Source of the DNA: Candidatus Kuenenia stuttgartensis
Lineage (GTDB): Bacteria > Planctomycetota > UBA11346
Length of the DNA stretch: 64,000 bases
Direction of reading: 5' to 3'
Assembly: GCA_945876185.1 (NCBI GenBank)
Contig: CAMCMZ010000004.1
Location: forward strand, 1-64,000
Of the stretch, positions 1 to 8,839 are shown piece after piece. The notes beneath the pieces were generated by a model, which had not been told where the DNA came from, did no database searches, and saw nothing but the letters and a program-made list of their open reading frames with translations. The first letter of the stretch is position 1; every line of letters starts with the position of its first letter. Both the position numbers and the translations under genes were made by a program.

Positions 1-109
1 GAAGACCTCGGTTTCGTGCCGATCCACGCTGGCGCGACCACGAAAGCCGACCCATGAAGCCAACGGGAAAGCCGGATGCGGGAAATCTGCAAGTCCGGTT
101 TGAAGAGGG

Positions 110-138
110 GGATGGCGACCGTCAGGACGGCGCCATCC
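110..138 (-). terminator. Hairpin just after the truncated nitroreductase stop
   Basis: Minus strand GGATGGCGCCGTCctgACGGTCGCCATCC inverted repeat; no strong U-tract. Confidence 0.4.
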
Positions 139-288
139 CTACTCTACCATGTTCGAGGCGCTGCTCGCCCGGACACTCGCCTCCAGGACCGTCTGCAGTT
201 CAGCCTCTGGAATGGGGCGGTCGGCGAAGTCGCCGTGAGTGGTGTGCAGATCGTGGATGGTGGCGAGGGTGGGGTTGGAGTGGGTCAT
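139..288 (-). pseudogene. Truncated nitroreductase paralogue (49 aa, N-terminal part only)
   Basis: Reads MTHSNPTLATIHDLHTTHGDFADRPIPEAELQTVLEASVRASSASNMVE*, colinear with the N-terminus of the adjacent nitroreductase (NPVLAIIHSMHSTHGNFSDRPLLPDDLEAILAASIRAPNAGNA); GGAGG Shine-Dalgarno just upstream of the ATG. Confidence 0.7.
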
Positions 289-303
289 GTTATTTCCTCC
301 GAT

Positions 304-1107
304 TTAGAGCTCGGATTGATTGAGAACTGCCACCTCGCAGGCACGGATGTCGATCCCGGATTCCCGCAGGGCTGGCGCGAGATTGCCATACATGTTGGCG
401 GCGCGACCGCCCGGCCCCTTGAAGAAGGCTTCCAAGTAATGGGCATGCCCCTTGGCCCGCCAATCGGCGAAAACCGAGGCGCCGAATCCTTCCGCATCGG
501 TTTCGGCCAGGATGCGTTCGCAGGCGGCGGTATCGCGGTGCTGATATCTGCCGCGATGGATGACCGCATCATTGGCCAGGCGGCCCTTGCGGTGTTCTTG
601 AATCGCGTTGGCGTAACCCAGGAAGACTGCCAGGACCGGGAAACAATTAACTGGTGGCAGATTGAGCAGACGCCAGAAGCGCCGCACCTCACCACGTTGC
701 ACGCCATTGGAGATCAGCCAATCGATGCCCAGACCACGGGCGGCGATAACGGCGTTCTGGGCTGCCAGCGCGACATCGGTCACTCCGGTCACCAGCGTCC
801 AGGCCGAGTCGGTACCATAGGCCAGACCGAGGTGGGTGGCCAGGTCCTTGTTCCGTTGGGTGTCGACGCAGTACACCAGCATCACTGGTGCCTGGAAACC
901 GCAGACCTCTTTCATCAAGGCCGGATCCTGGCTGACGATGATGGCGTAGTTCTGGGCGTTGCCGGCATTGGGCGCGCGGATGCTGGCAGCCAGGATGGCC
1001 TCCAGGTCGTCAGGCAGCAGTGGACGGTCGCTGAAATTCCCATGGGTAGAATGCATGGAGTGGATGATGGCGAGGACTGGATTGGCGGGGTGATCAGGCA
1101 AGTTCAT
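304..1107 (-). CDS. Nitroreductase family protein
   Basis: 267 aa ORF, nitroreductase-like N-terminus (SDRPLLPDDLEAILAASIRAPNAGNAQNYAIIV); start overlaps upstream stop (ATGA). Confidence 0.75.
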   Translation of the reverse strand: MNLPDHPANPVLAIIHSMHSTHGNFSDRPLLPDDLEAILAASIRAPNAGNAQNYAIIVSQDPALMKEVCGFQAPVMLVYCVDTQRNKDLATHLGLAYGTDSAWTLVTGVTDVALAAQNAVIAARGLGIDWLISNGVQRGEVRRFWRLLNLPPVNCFPVLAVFLGYANAIQEHRKGRLANDAVIHRGRYQHRDTAACERILAETDAEGFGASVFADWRAKGHAHYLEAFFKGPGGRAANMYGNLAPALRESGIDIRACEVAVLNQSEL

Positions 1108-3254
1108 GGCAGGGTTCTTTGCGGTGAAGGCGCGGATGTGGTCAAGGGGGCCAGCACTTGCGGACCGTATTCCCGCAATGCAGTGGCGACCAGGAGATCG
1201 GTGGTGGCCAACGGTAACTCAGGATCGTGGATGGTACGCAGGATTGCCCAAGCATCCTCGTGGATGCAGGCAATGCGCAGGCGTCCGCTCGTTTGCCGCT
1301 GACCGATGTAGGCAATTCCAAGATCGGCTGCCGCGAGAAGTTTATCCACCTGGGCTGTGGTTGGTTCGATGATCAGGATGCGATCCCATCCGTGCAAACA
1401 GGCCAAGTCTTCGATCCGAGTGGTTCCGGCCGTAGCGGTAGGATAGATCCGAAAATCCGCTTCGGCTTCTCGATACAGGGCAAGACCGCCATCGCTGCCG
1501 GCGGCGCGGCGTAGACATTCCGCCCGAACATGGGCTAATTGCTCGGCAGAGCACCGTGTCGCAGGAAGCGCATGATCTGCCACTGACGGTTCACACCAAT
1601 TCCAGGCTCCAGTCAGTCGACGGGCCACCACCAGGCGATTGCCATGCTCGGCGGCGATCAGGAGATCTGGGCAGACGCCGCTTCTTGTGTCGTTGCCGAG
1701 CAGGCGGAAGGGAAGTCGATCCCAGTCGGTGACCGGGCCCTCCCCATCCACGATCCACACCACTTGACGGTCACCGACTTTACCCAGCACCGACGCACAG
1801 CATCCGCCGACCAGGTAGATCGCATCACCGACTTTAAGACGACCGGTATCGAAGCTCGCCGGCAACCGGTCCTGCCAGGTCGCCGCCAGGCGGTTCTCAA
1901 TGCAGGAACCGATCAGGATGATGTTGCCATGCGGAGGTGCCGATAAAGCCTCTTGATCGGTGAGCACCGGTAATGATCCGGTGAATCGTTCGGGATTCTT
2001 GCGGATCCCAGCCCATGGCATGCGCGCCAGGCGCTCGGCCAGAGCACGGCGGGCCGGGATGGTCGCGGCATCGCCAGCGGTTCCATAGACGACGCATACT
2101 CGGTCACCGTGGAGCACCGCGTCCAGGCCGCCCGGTGCATGGGGCAGGGGAGAGCCTTCTCCTGATCGCCATGTCCCGGTTTTGACCAGGGGAATTCGCG
2201 CCGGGACCTGGGATGGGAAATTCGCGACCTCCGTTCCATCGATCATGATCCGCAGTGGTGCATCGGGCGGATGACCCCAACTTGCGGGCGACAACTCCAC
2301 TGCAGCGACATTGTCGGTGGTCACGCTGAACGTCCCGGAAACACGTGACCAAGCGACCTTGGCCGGCAGTGGCGCATCGCCCCAGGCGACGATGGCGACG
2401 CCCCAGGCCGTGGCTGCGGCCGCATCTTCGGCGACGAATCTGAACACCGCAGGCGGGATCAGCGGTTTCCCTTTAGTCACCCACTGGTCGACGGTCCCGG
2501 AAAAGGCTGCGGGGAATCCATGGCCGATGTGATCGGTGATGAGGTGATTGGCCTGGCCGCCCTGGGTGGACACGGCCTGGATCATCGCCCGACTGAATCG
2601 ATGGATGGCAGTGTCATCTCGGCTGGTGACCGCGAGCAACGGCGTCGCCAGAAGATTCCCTGGCCAACTGCCGCCTCCCCACCCGGCGGTCGGTGCCGCG
2701 GCGATGAACCAGTCAGGATGACGACTGGCCAAGACGTAGGAACCGGCGCCACCCAGACTATGACCGGTGACCGCGATTCGCTGGCGGTCCACCGGCCACC
2801 ACGCGCAGACTGCCGCCATGGCCTCACGAACATCGTTTTCCGATAATCCACGCCAACGTGCTGACCTTCCTTGGCCTAGGACATGCAGGTAGCACACCCC
2901 CGGGGGGAATTCCGTCCGTTTCGTCTGATGGGTGCCGCCACCGCCATGCAAGACGACCACCATCGGCCAGGGCGGTGGTGTGGCTGCCCGGTCAGGCAGG
3001 ACGATGGTGAACGGCTGCAGGCTATCATCGCTCAGCGAACGGTAGGCCCATTCGTGCTTTCCATGCAAGGAATCGAACCAACCAGGATCCGCAGCGATCG
3101 CCACCCGCGTGGCCGTGGCTCTGGCGGCGGCAGTCGTGCTGCCAGCCGCAGCTTCCTGATCGATCCAGGCCAGCAATGGCCCGATCGGGTCTTCGGCTGT
3201 TCCAACCCAGGGAACCAAAGCGAAGGCGAGCAGGATGGATGCCTGAGTGTACAT
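1104..3254 (-). CDS. Secreted alpha/beta-hydrolase (esterase / prolyl-oligopeptidase-like)
   Basis: GHSLGG nucleophile elbow, signal-peptide-like start MYTQASILLAFALVPWVGTAED at 3254; ORF can also start at 3272. Confidence 0.75.
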   Translation of the reverse strand: MYTQASILLAFALVPWVGTAEDPIGPLLAWIDQEAAAGSTTAAARATATRVAIAADPGWFDSLHGKHEWAYRSLSDDSLQPFTIVLPDRAATPPPWPMVVVLHGGGGTHQTKRTEFPPGVCYLHVLGQGRSARWRGLSENDVREAMAAVCAWWPVDRQRIAVTGHSLGGAGSYVLASRHPDWFIAAAPTAGWGGGSWPGNLLATPLLAVTSRDDTAIHRFSRAMIQAVSTQGGQANHLITDHIGHGFPAAFSGTVDQWVTKGKPLIPPAVFRFVAEDAAAATAWGVAIVAWGDAPLPAKVAWSRVSGTFSVTTDNVAAVELSPASWGHPPDAPLRIMIDGTEVANFPSQVPARIPLVKTGTWRSGEGSPLPHAPGGLDAVLHGDRVCVVYGTAGDAATIPARRALAERLARMPWAGIRKNPERFTGSLPVLTDQEALSAPPHGNIILIGSCIENRLAATWQDRLPASFDTGRLKVGDAIYLVGGCCASVLGKVGDRQVVWIVDGEGPVTDWDRLPFRLLGNDTRSGVCPDLLIAAEHGNRLVVARRLTGAWNWCEPSVADHALPATRCSAEQLAHVRAECLRRAAGSDGGLALYREAEADFRIYPTATAGTTRIEDLACLHGWDRILIIEPTTAQVDKLLAAADLGIAYIGQRQTSGRLRIACIHEDAWAILRTIHDPELPLATTDLLVATALREYGPQVLAPLTTSAPSPQRTLP

Positions 3255-3272
3255 GGTTAGAAGTCTAACCAT
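3253..3272. promoter_or_regulatory. 20-bp perfect inverted repeat (ATGGTTAGA-ag-TCTAACCAT) overlapping the hydrolase start; candidate operator
   Basis: 9-bp arms exactly reverse-complementary with a 2-bp centre. Confidence 0.5.
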
Positions 3273-3274
3273 AA

Positions 3275-3589
3275 GTTCACGACGTCAAGCGGCTCCGGAT
3301 CCTGCGCAGCCACGGCATGCTCGCGCAGCAGGGCAGCGTGCACCTGCTCGGCCGCGCGGCGCAGCTCGGCGGCCTGATCCCCACCGTGCGCGACTGCTTC
3401 GAACTGCCGGTCGTCCTCGGCAGCGGCGACAAGGCGCGCCAACCCACCGACGAACTCGACGGCATCCTGACCTCTGGCCTGGTCCGCATCTGCGCCGACC
3501 GCCGCCGCGACCTCATCGCCAGCCAATCCGCCACCTTCCGCAAGACCGCCAGCGGATTGTGGTCGTGGCTGGCGAAGCCGATCGCCTAG
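3275..3589 (+). pseudogene. C-terminal fragment of an FtsA-like protein
   Basis: Frame VHDVKRLRILRSHGMLAQQGSVHLLGRAAQLGGLIPTVRDCFELPVVLG...FRKTASGLWSWLAKPIA* resembles the FtsA C-terminus (LTGGAAQIEGL...VF...) with an amphipathic tail; in-frame stop directly upstream at 3272-3274. Confidence 0.45.
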
Positions 3590-3614
3590 GAGCGCTTGGA
3601 GAAATCCTGGCTTT

Positions 3615-4121
3615 TCAGCGTTTTCGCGACAGCACCAGCAACCCGATTGCCGCCAGCCACGGTGCCGCCGCCTGGGCCCAGATCGACAACGCCTTGCCGG
3701 CCACCATCAGGCCGGGGCTGAGTTCGGCTATCAACCAGGTCAGCGGATACGCCCACACCTGGACCACCACCGGGCCGGCGGCGGGCACCGGCGGGCCGCC
3801 GCAGAAATCGAGGAGGATCCAGGCGCCGAACGCCAGGGCTGGCAGTTGCCAGAGCACGATCACGGCGAGGCGACGCCACCAGGTGTCGAGTCCACCCAGC
3901 ACCGCCGGCCAGCGTGCGGCGAGGTAGAGCCAGAGCAGGTAGGCGACGCAGGCGAGGGACTTCAGCGCGATCGAGAACGAGAGGAACCACACGCCAAGGC
4001 CGGCGAGCAGTTGCACCAGGATGAGGAACCCGGCGGTGGCGAAGACTCCGGCGTGGGCACCAGATGATTTTCCCTTCGGCTTGTCGGCCGGCGGTGCCTT
4101 CGGTTTCTTGTCGTCGCTCAT
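3615..4121 (-). CDS. Hypothetical multi-pass membrane protein
   Basis: ORF from MSDDKKPK; several hydrophobic segments; ATGA overlap with the upstream gene. Confidence 0.6.
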   Translation of the reverse strand: MSDDKKPKAPPADKPKGKSSGAHAGVFATAGFLILVQLLAGLGVWFLSFSIALKSLACVAYLLWLYLAARWPAVLGGLDTWWRRLAVIVLWQLPALAFGAWILLDFCGGPPVPAAGPVVVQVWAYPLTWLIAELSPGLMVAGKALSIWAQAAAPWLAAIGLLVLSRKR

Positions 4122-4735
4122 GGTTTTCCCCAGCGTTCGACCACCGGGGCGCCGCCGGCGACCAGGGCATCGGGGGTGGGCCAGAAGCGGCCGTCGGTGG
4201 GATCGATGCCGACCTGCAGCCACGCGTCGCGGGCGGCCTTGCTGCAGGTGAAGCGGCGGCGGTCGTTGGGATGCGCGATCAATTCGAATTCGGCGCCGTC
4301 CAGCCGCGCCGCCCAGGCCGCGACCACCGCGCGCTGTTCGGGGGTGGCCTTGGGCCGCAGGACAAGGACTTCGTCATAGCCGGCGAACTCCGCCGGGGTT
4401 GCGATCCAAATCCCTTTCAGCGAGTGATGCGCGAGAATCCGGCCCTCAGGCAGCACGATGGTGGCGTGGCTCCACGCCCCGTGCACTGACTCAGTCCGCC
4501 GGCCGAGCAGGATGTCGCCGGGTTGCAGGGCGCGCGCATCGACGGTGACCGGTCGGACCGACCAGCGCCCGGCGCTCAGACCCCGGAAAACGCCAAAATG
4601 AAGGTAATGGCGGACGTATTCGCCGGCATCACGAGGCGGCCTGGCCTGATCTCCAGGAAAGAACCAGGCCCAACCCGTGAGCACCGTGAACGCGATCAGC
4701 AGCAGGACGGCAGAGAAACGGATGAGGAAGGGCAC
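4118..4735 (-). CDS. YiiX/YebB-like permuted NlpC/P60 family protein
   Basis: N-terminal TM then LQPGDILLGRR...HGAWSHATIVL...FTCSKAARDAW (His and Cys in NlpC/P60-like arrangement). Confidence 0.6.
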   Translation of the reverse strand: MPFLIRFSAVLLLIAFTVLTGWAWFFPGDQARPPRDAGEYVRHYLHFGVFRGLSAGRWSVRPVTVDARALQPGDILLGRRTESVHGAWSHATIVLPEGRILAHHSLKGIWIATPAEFAGYDEVLVLRPKATPEQRAVVAAWAARLDGAEFELIAHPNDRRRFTCSKAARDAWLQVGIDPTDGRFWPTPDALVAGGAPVVERWGKP

Positions 4736-4810
4736 GGAGGGCGATTCTCAATCACGCGGCGGCGGGGCAATCTTCCGCTGGCGCGTGAGCGGTAACGCAT
4801 GCAATCTGGT

Positions 4811-5266
4811 TTAGGGCGTCTCGACCCAAACGGTGTCGCTGCGCCGCGTCGCGAGCAGCCCTTCCGGGAACCAGATCGCGAGTTCGCGTGCGGCGCTGGC
4901 CGGGCTGTCGGAACCGTGCACGAGGTTGTTCGACTTCGATAGCGCGAGATCGCCGCGGATCGTGCCCGGCGCGGCGGCGCGGCCGTCGGTCGCACCGATG
5001 ATGAGGCGCGCCACCGGCACGGCCTCGTCGCCCTCCAGCGCCACCGCGATCAGGGGCCCGCCGGTGATGAATTGCTTCAGGCTGGGAAAGAACGGCCGTT
5101 CCTTGTGCTCGGCATAGTGGCGGTCGGCCTGGTCGCCGGTGGCCTGGACCAATTTCAGGCCGACGATGCGCAGGCCCTTGCGTTCGAAGCGGCCGAGGAT
5201 CTCGGCGGCCAGTCCGCGTTGGATGGCATCGGGTTTGAGAAGGATGAGGGTCTGCTGCACGGGCAT
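4811..5266 (-). CDS. ndk: Nucleoside diphosphate kinase
   Basis: MPVQQTLILLKPDAIQRGLAAEILGRFERKGLRIVGLKLVQ ... NLVHGSDSPASA active-site motif. Confidence 0.92.
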   Translation of the reverse strand: MPVQQTLILLKPDAIQRGLAAEILGRFERKGLRIVGLKLVQATGDQADRHYAEHKERPFFPSLKQFITGGPLIAVALEGDEAVPVARLIIGATDGRAAAPGTIRGDLALSKSNNLVHGSDSPASAARELAIWFPEGLLATRRSDTVWVETP

Positions 5267-5475
5267 GGAGGGCTCGCTTGGTCCGAAGGGATTGAAGGTG
5301 GGGTTTTGGGGTGAGGCGGCAGGGTCGATTCCGCCGCCGCCCTGGCAAGGCCGGTCCAGGCGGGTTTCGGCATCCGTCGCTCTTCTGCCGCCGGCGCCCT
5401 TCTGCCGCCTGGTCCGGCGTGGACCGGGGCTGGAAATGCCCGGACGGCCCACTACAAACCCCGCCTCAGCAGCAT

Positions 5476-5551
5476 GGGGGCATAGCTCAGCTGGTAGAGC
5501 GGTTCGTTCGCAATGAACAGGTCTGGGGTCCGAATCCCCATGCCTCCACCA
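5476..5551 (+). tRNA. tRNA-Ala (anticodon CGC), CCA encoded
   Basis: Cloverleaf: GGGGGCA/TGCCTCC acceptor with G3:U70, anticodon loop TTCGCAA, T-arm TGGGGTCCGAATCCCCA, ACCA end. Confidence 0.95.
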
Positions 5552-5571
5552 TGTCGGGGTTCAAACCCCAT

Positions 5572-5610
5572 GACCAGCCCACGGATGACCTCCGTGGGCT
5601 GGTCGTTTTT
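5572..5610 (+). terminator. Rho-independent terminator after tRNA-Ala
   Basis: GACCAGCCCACGGA-tgacc-TCCGTGGGCTGGTC followed by GTTTTT. Confidence 0.9.
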
Positions 5611-5817
5611 CGCCTCTGCTTCGATGCGGCTCTGACGGGCGGTTCAGGCCGAGAGACTGCTCGCAGGCCCAGCCAACCTCAGCCATGGCCAAGATTCCTC
5701 AGTTGGCCGCAGTCTGCCGCACCGCATCCCCTTGCCGGTGCAGGCCTGTCTTCCTACGCTGCCACCGATCCACATCCGCACTCCGGCGATGGGGTCGCCC
5801 CCCAGGTCTGAAAGGCC

Positions 5818-6021
5818 GTGCCAGTGACCGTCGAACTCTGGGTAACCCAGCAAGAGGTCGCCAAGCACCTCCAAGTGGCCGAGGACGCCATGCACCGTTG
5901 GATTTCCCGCAAGGACATGCCCGCCACCAAGGTCGGTCGGATGTGGCGGTTCAAGCTGACTGAGGTGGATTGGCAGGCACGGTATTACTCCACTCCCAAC
6001 CGATTCACGGCCTCGAGTTGA
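5818..6021 (+). CDS. Small helix-turn-helix (excisionase/MerR-like) DNA-binding protein
   Basis: ELWVTQQEVAKHLQVAEDAMHRWISRKDMPATKVGRMWRFKLTEVDWQ; GTG start. Confidence 0.75.
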   Translation: MPVTVELWVTQQEVAKHLQVAEDAMHRWISRKDMPATKVGRMWRFKLTEVDWQARYYSTPNRFTASS

Positions 6022-6106
6022 ACGTCATGATATCGTTTCAACTGATTTGGTGTGAGCAGGCCCGCTTCGTCCTCCCAACCCGACCTAACGCAACGGATCC
6101 CCGCTG

Positions 6107-8833
6107 ATGGCCCTGCACCCCGCCTTCCCCGCCTCGCCCTACGAGCCTTTGCTCCCGGATCACCGTTGGTTCCCCGCCGCCGAACAACTGCGGGATTCCG
6201 CCGACAAGTTGCTGCCCCCGCTGGTGGCCAACCTGCGCAAGGCGGTCCACGCTTGGCGAGCCACTGGCTATAAGGGGGCATCGCCCACATCCGCCGCCCT
6301 GCTGCGCTGGTGGTTCGAGACTGAGCATCTACTGGAGGCCGCCGACGGCAGCTTGGCGCCCTTCCGCTACTACTTCAGCCAGCGCGAGGCGGTCGAGACC
6401 GTCATCTGGTTGCACGATGTCCATCAGGCCAAAGACAAGTTCGATCTGCTGCGCTTCGACTCGTCGGGCAAACTCTCCCATGGCATGTTCCATGAAACCT
6501 GGCCGCGCTATGTGCTGAAACTCGCCACCGGTGCTGGCAAAACCAAGGTGTTGTCGCTACTCATCGCTTGGAGTTACTTCCATCGCTACTACGAACCGGA
6601 TTCCGATCTCGCCCGCAACATTCTGCTGGTGGCCCCGAACATCATCGTCCTCGACCGCCTGCGTGCCGACTTCGACGGTCTCAAGATCTTCTTCAACGAC
6701 CCGATCCTGCCCGACAACGGCGTCGCTGGACACAACTGGCGCGACGACTTCCAGATGACGGTCCACATCCAGGATGACGTCCGCATCCTGCAACCGGTCG
6801 GCAACCTCTTCCTGACCAACATCCACCGCGTCTACCCGGGCGATGTGGTCGAACCCTCGTTAGACGACGACGACCTCACCAACTATTTCCTGGACCCCTT
6901 CGGTCCCAAGCCCGTCGGCAAGACCACCGACAGCAAGGCGGATCTCGGCCAGATCATCCGCGAGGTGGACGAACTGGCGGTGTTCAACGACGAGGCCCAC
7001 CACATCCACGACGAAAAGATGGAGTGGTTCAAGTCCATCCAGGACATCCACGGCCGGATGCTGCAAAAAGACCGCAAATTATCGATCCAGATCGATGTCA
7101 CCGCCACGCCCAAGCACAACAACGGCGCCATCTTCGTGCAGACCGTCAGCGATTACCCGCTGGTCGAGGCCATCCATCAGCATGTGGTGAAGCACCCGGT
7201 GCTGCCTGATGCCGCCAGTCGGGCCAAACTGCGCGATCCTGAGCAGCTCAAGACCGCCATCTTCTGCGACAAGTACGCAGATTACCTGAACCTTGGCATC
7301 GAGGAATGGCGCAAGAGTTACGCCCAACACGCCAAGTTGGGCAAGAAGGCCATCCTCTTCGTCATGGTCAACGACACCATCAACTGCGATGAGGTCGGCG
7401 CCTGGTTGGAAAAGCAGGTAGCGGAACTTCAAAACGGCGTCCTGGTCATCCACACCAAGAAAAACGGCGACATCGCCGAATCCGCGTCGATGAAGGCCAA
7501 GGAGGAACTCGACAAACTTCGCCTGGCCGCCAACACCATCGACCGCCCGGAAAGCCCGTACAAGGCCATCGTCTCGGTGCTGATGCTCAAAGAGGGCTGG
7601 GATGTGCGAAATGTCACCGTCATCGTCGGCCTGCGTCCATACGCTGCTGAGTCAAATGTACTGCCGGAGCAGACTCTCGGCCGTGGCCTGCGCCGCATGT
7701 ATGGGGTAACGGCCGAACGCGAAACCGTGTCGGTGCTGGGCACGCCCGCCTTCATGGAATTCGTCGAATCCATCCAGAGCGAAGGCGTCACCTTCGACCA
7801 TGTGCCGATGGGTGATGGGCCAGGGCGCAAGGATCCCCTGTTGATCGAGGTCGATGAGCAGAAGTCCGAACAGGAGCGCGAGGCGCTGGACATCCCCATC
7901 CCCAAACTGTCCCGGCGCTACAACCGCGAATTCAAGGAACTAGACCAACTTGACCCTGCCATCCTGGGCAATCCCCGCCTGACGCTGAAATCATACTCCG
8001 CCGAGGAAGTCCGCGAGATCGTCTTCAAGCGCATGCTCGACGATGAGATCGACCACACCGTCGTGCTGGACAATGCCGGTCCTGGGGACTGGCGGGCGGT
8101 CGTGGCGTACTTCGCCCGGCAATTGCTCAAGGAACTGCGGTTGGTCGGCGGATACGATGTCCTCTATGCCAAGGTCCGCGACTTTCTGCAAAATCATCTT
8201 TTCTCTGCGACAGTGGACCTCGACGATCCGCAAGTGCTACGCAACCTCTCCGAACCCGAGGTGGCCAAGGTCCTGCACGATGCTTTCCGCACCGGCATCA
8301 ACGCCCTGACCGTGCAGGAATCCGGCTCATCGCGCATCGAGGACTGGATCCGCCTGCGCGATACCAGGCCGTTCCGCACCGAGCAGCGCGGCTTCCTGGT
8401 GCCGAAGAAGTCGCTTTTCACCAAAATCGTTGGCGAAATGGGTCACGACGGCTTCGAGTTGGCCTTTGCCGCCTTCCTCGACAAGGCCGCCGATGTTGCC
8501 TCGTTTGCCAAGAACTACACCGCCGTCGGCTTCAGACTGGACTATGTCACCGCATCCGGTGACCTGGCCAACTATGTCCCAGACTTCCTGGTGAAGGCGA
8601 CCGATGGCCGGGTGTTCGCCATCGAAACCAAGGGCCGTGAAGAACTCGACCTGCCGCAGAAAATGCGGCGGCTGGCGCAATGGTGCGCCGATGCCACGCT
8701 GGCCAGCCACGCCACGCAGGGGCCGACCTATGGTTTCATCTATGTCGATCAGGCGTCCTTCGAGCAGCACAAACCCACCACGCTTGCCACACTCATTGCC
8801 AGCTTCATCAAATACCAGACTACTGCAAAGTAA
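6107..8833 (+). CDS. Type III restriction enzyme Res-like subunit (DEAD/DEAH helicase + PD-(D/E)XK-like nuclease)
   Basis: TGAGKTKVLSLLIAW (Walker A), DEAHH, helicase QTLGRGLRR, C-terminal VPDFLVKATDGRVFAIETKGRE. Confidence 0.88.
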   Translation: MALHPAFPASPYEPLLPDHRWFPAAEQLRDSADKLLPPLVANLRKAVHAWRATGYKGASPTSAALLRWWFETEHLLEAADGSLAPFRYYFSQREAVETVIWLHDVHQAKDKFDLLRFDSSGKLSHGMFHETWPRYVLKLATGAGKTKVLSLLIAWSYFHRYYEPDSDLARNILLVAPNIIVLDRLRADFDGLKIFFNDPILPDNGVAGHNWRDDFQMTVHIQDDVRILQPVGNLFLTNIHRVYPGDVVEPSLDDDDLTNYFLDPFGPKPVGKTTDSKADLGQIIREVDELAVFNDEAHHIHDEKMEWFKSIQDIHGRMLQKDRKLSIQIDVTATPKHNNGAIFVQTVSDYPLVEAIHQHVVKHPVLPDAASRAKLRDPEQLKTAIFCDKYADYLNLGIEEWRKSYAQHAKLGKKAILFVMVNDTINCDEVGAWLEKQVAELQNGVLVIHTKKNGDIAESASMKAKEELDKLRLAANTIDRPESPYKAIVSVLMLKEGWDVRNVTVIVGLRPYAAESNVLPEQTLGRGLRRMYGVTAERETVSVLGTPAFMEFVESIQSEGVTFDHVPMGDGPGRKDPLLIEVDEQKSEQEREALDIPIPKLSRRYNREFKELDQLDPAILGNPRLTLKSYSAEEVREIVFKRMLDDEIDHTVVLDNAGPGDWRAVVAYFARQLLKELRLVGGYDVLYAKVRDFLQNHLFSATVDLDDPQVLRNLSEPEVAKVLHDAFRTGINALTVQESGSSRIEDWIRLRDTRPFRTEQRGFLVPKKSLFTKIVGEMGHDGFELAFAAFLDKAADVASFAKNYTAVGFRLDYVTASGDLANYVPDFLVKATDGRVFAIETKGREELDLPQKMRRLAQWCADATLASHATQGPTYGFIYVDQASFEQHKPTTLATLIASFIKYQTTAK

Positions 8834-8839
8834 CACCCC

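Noticed and set aside
76-1302. 408-aa + strand ORF
   Set aside because: Antisense to the nitroreductase and hydrolase genes; long open antisense frames are expected in high-GC DNA.
3253-3272. DtxR/IdeR-type box
   Set aside because: GGTTAG...CTAACC half-sites are similar, but the spacing (4 nt) differs from the DtxR consensus; kept only as an unspecified palindrome.
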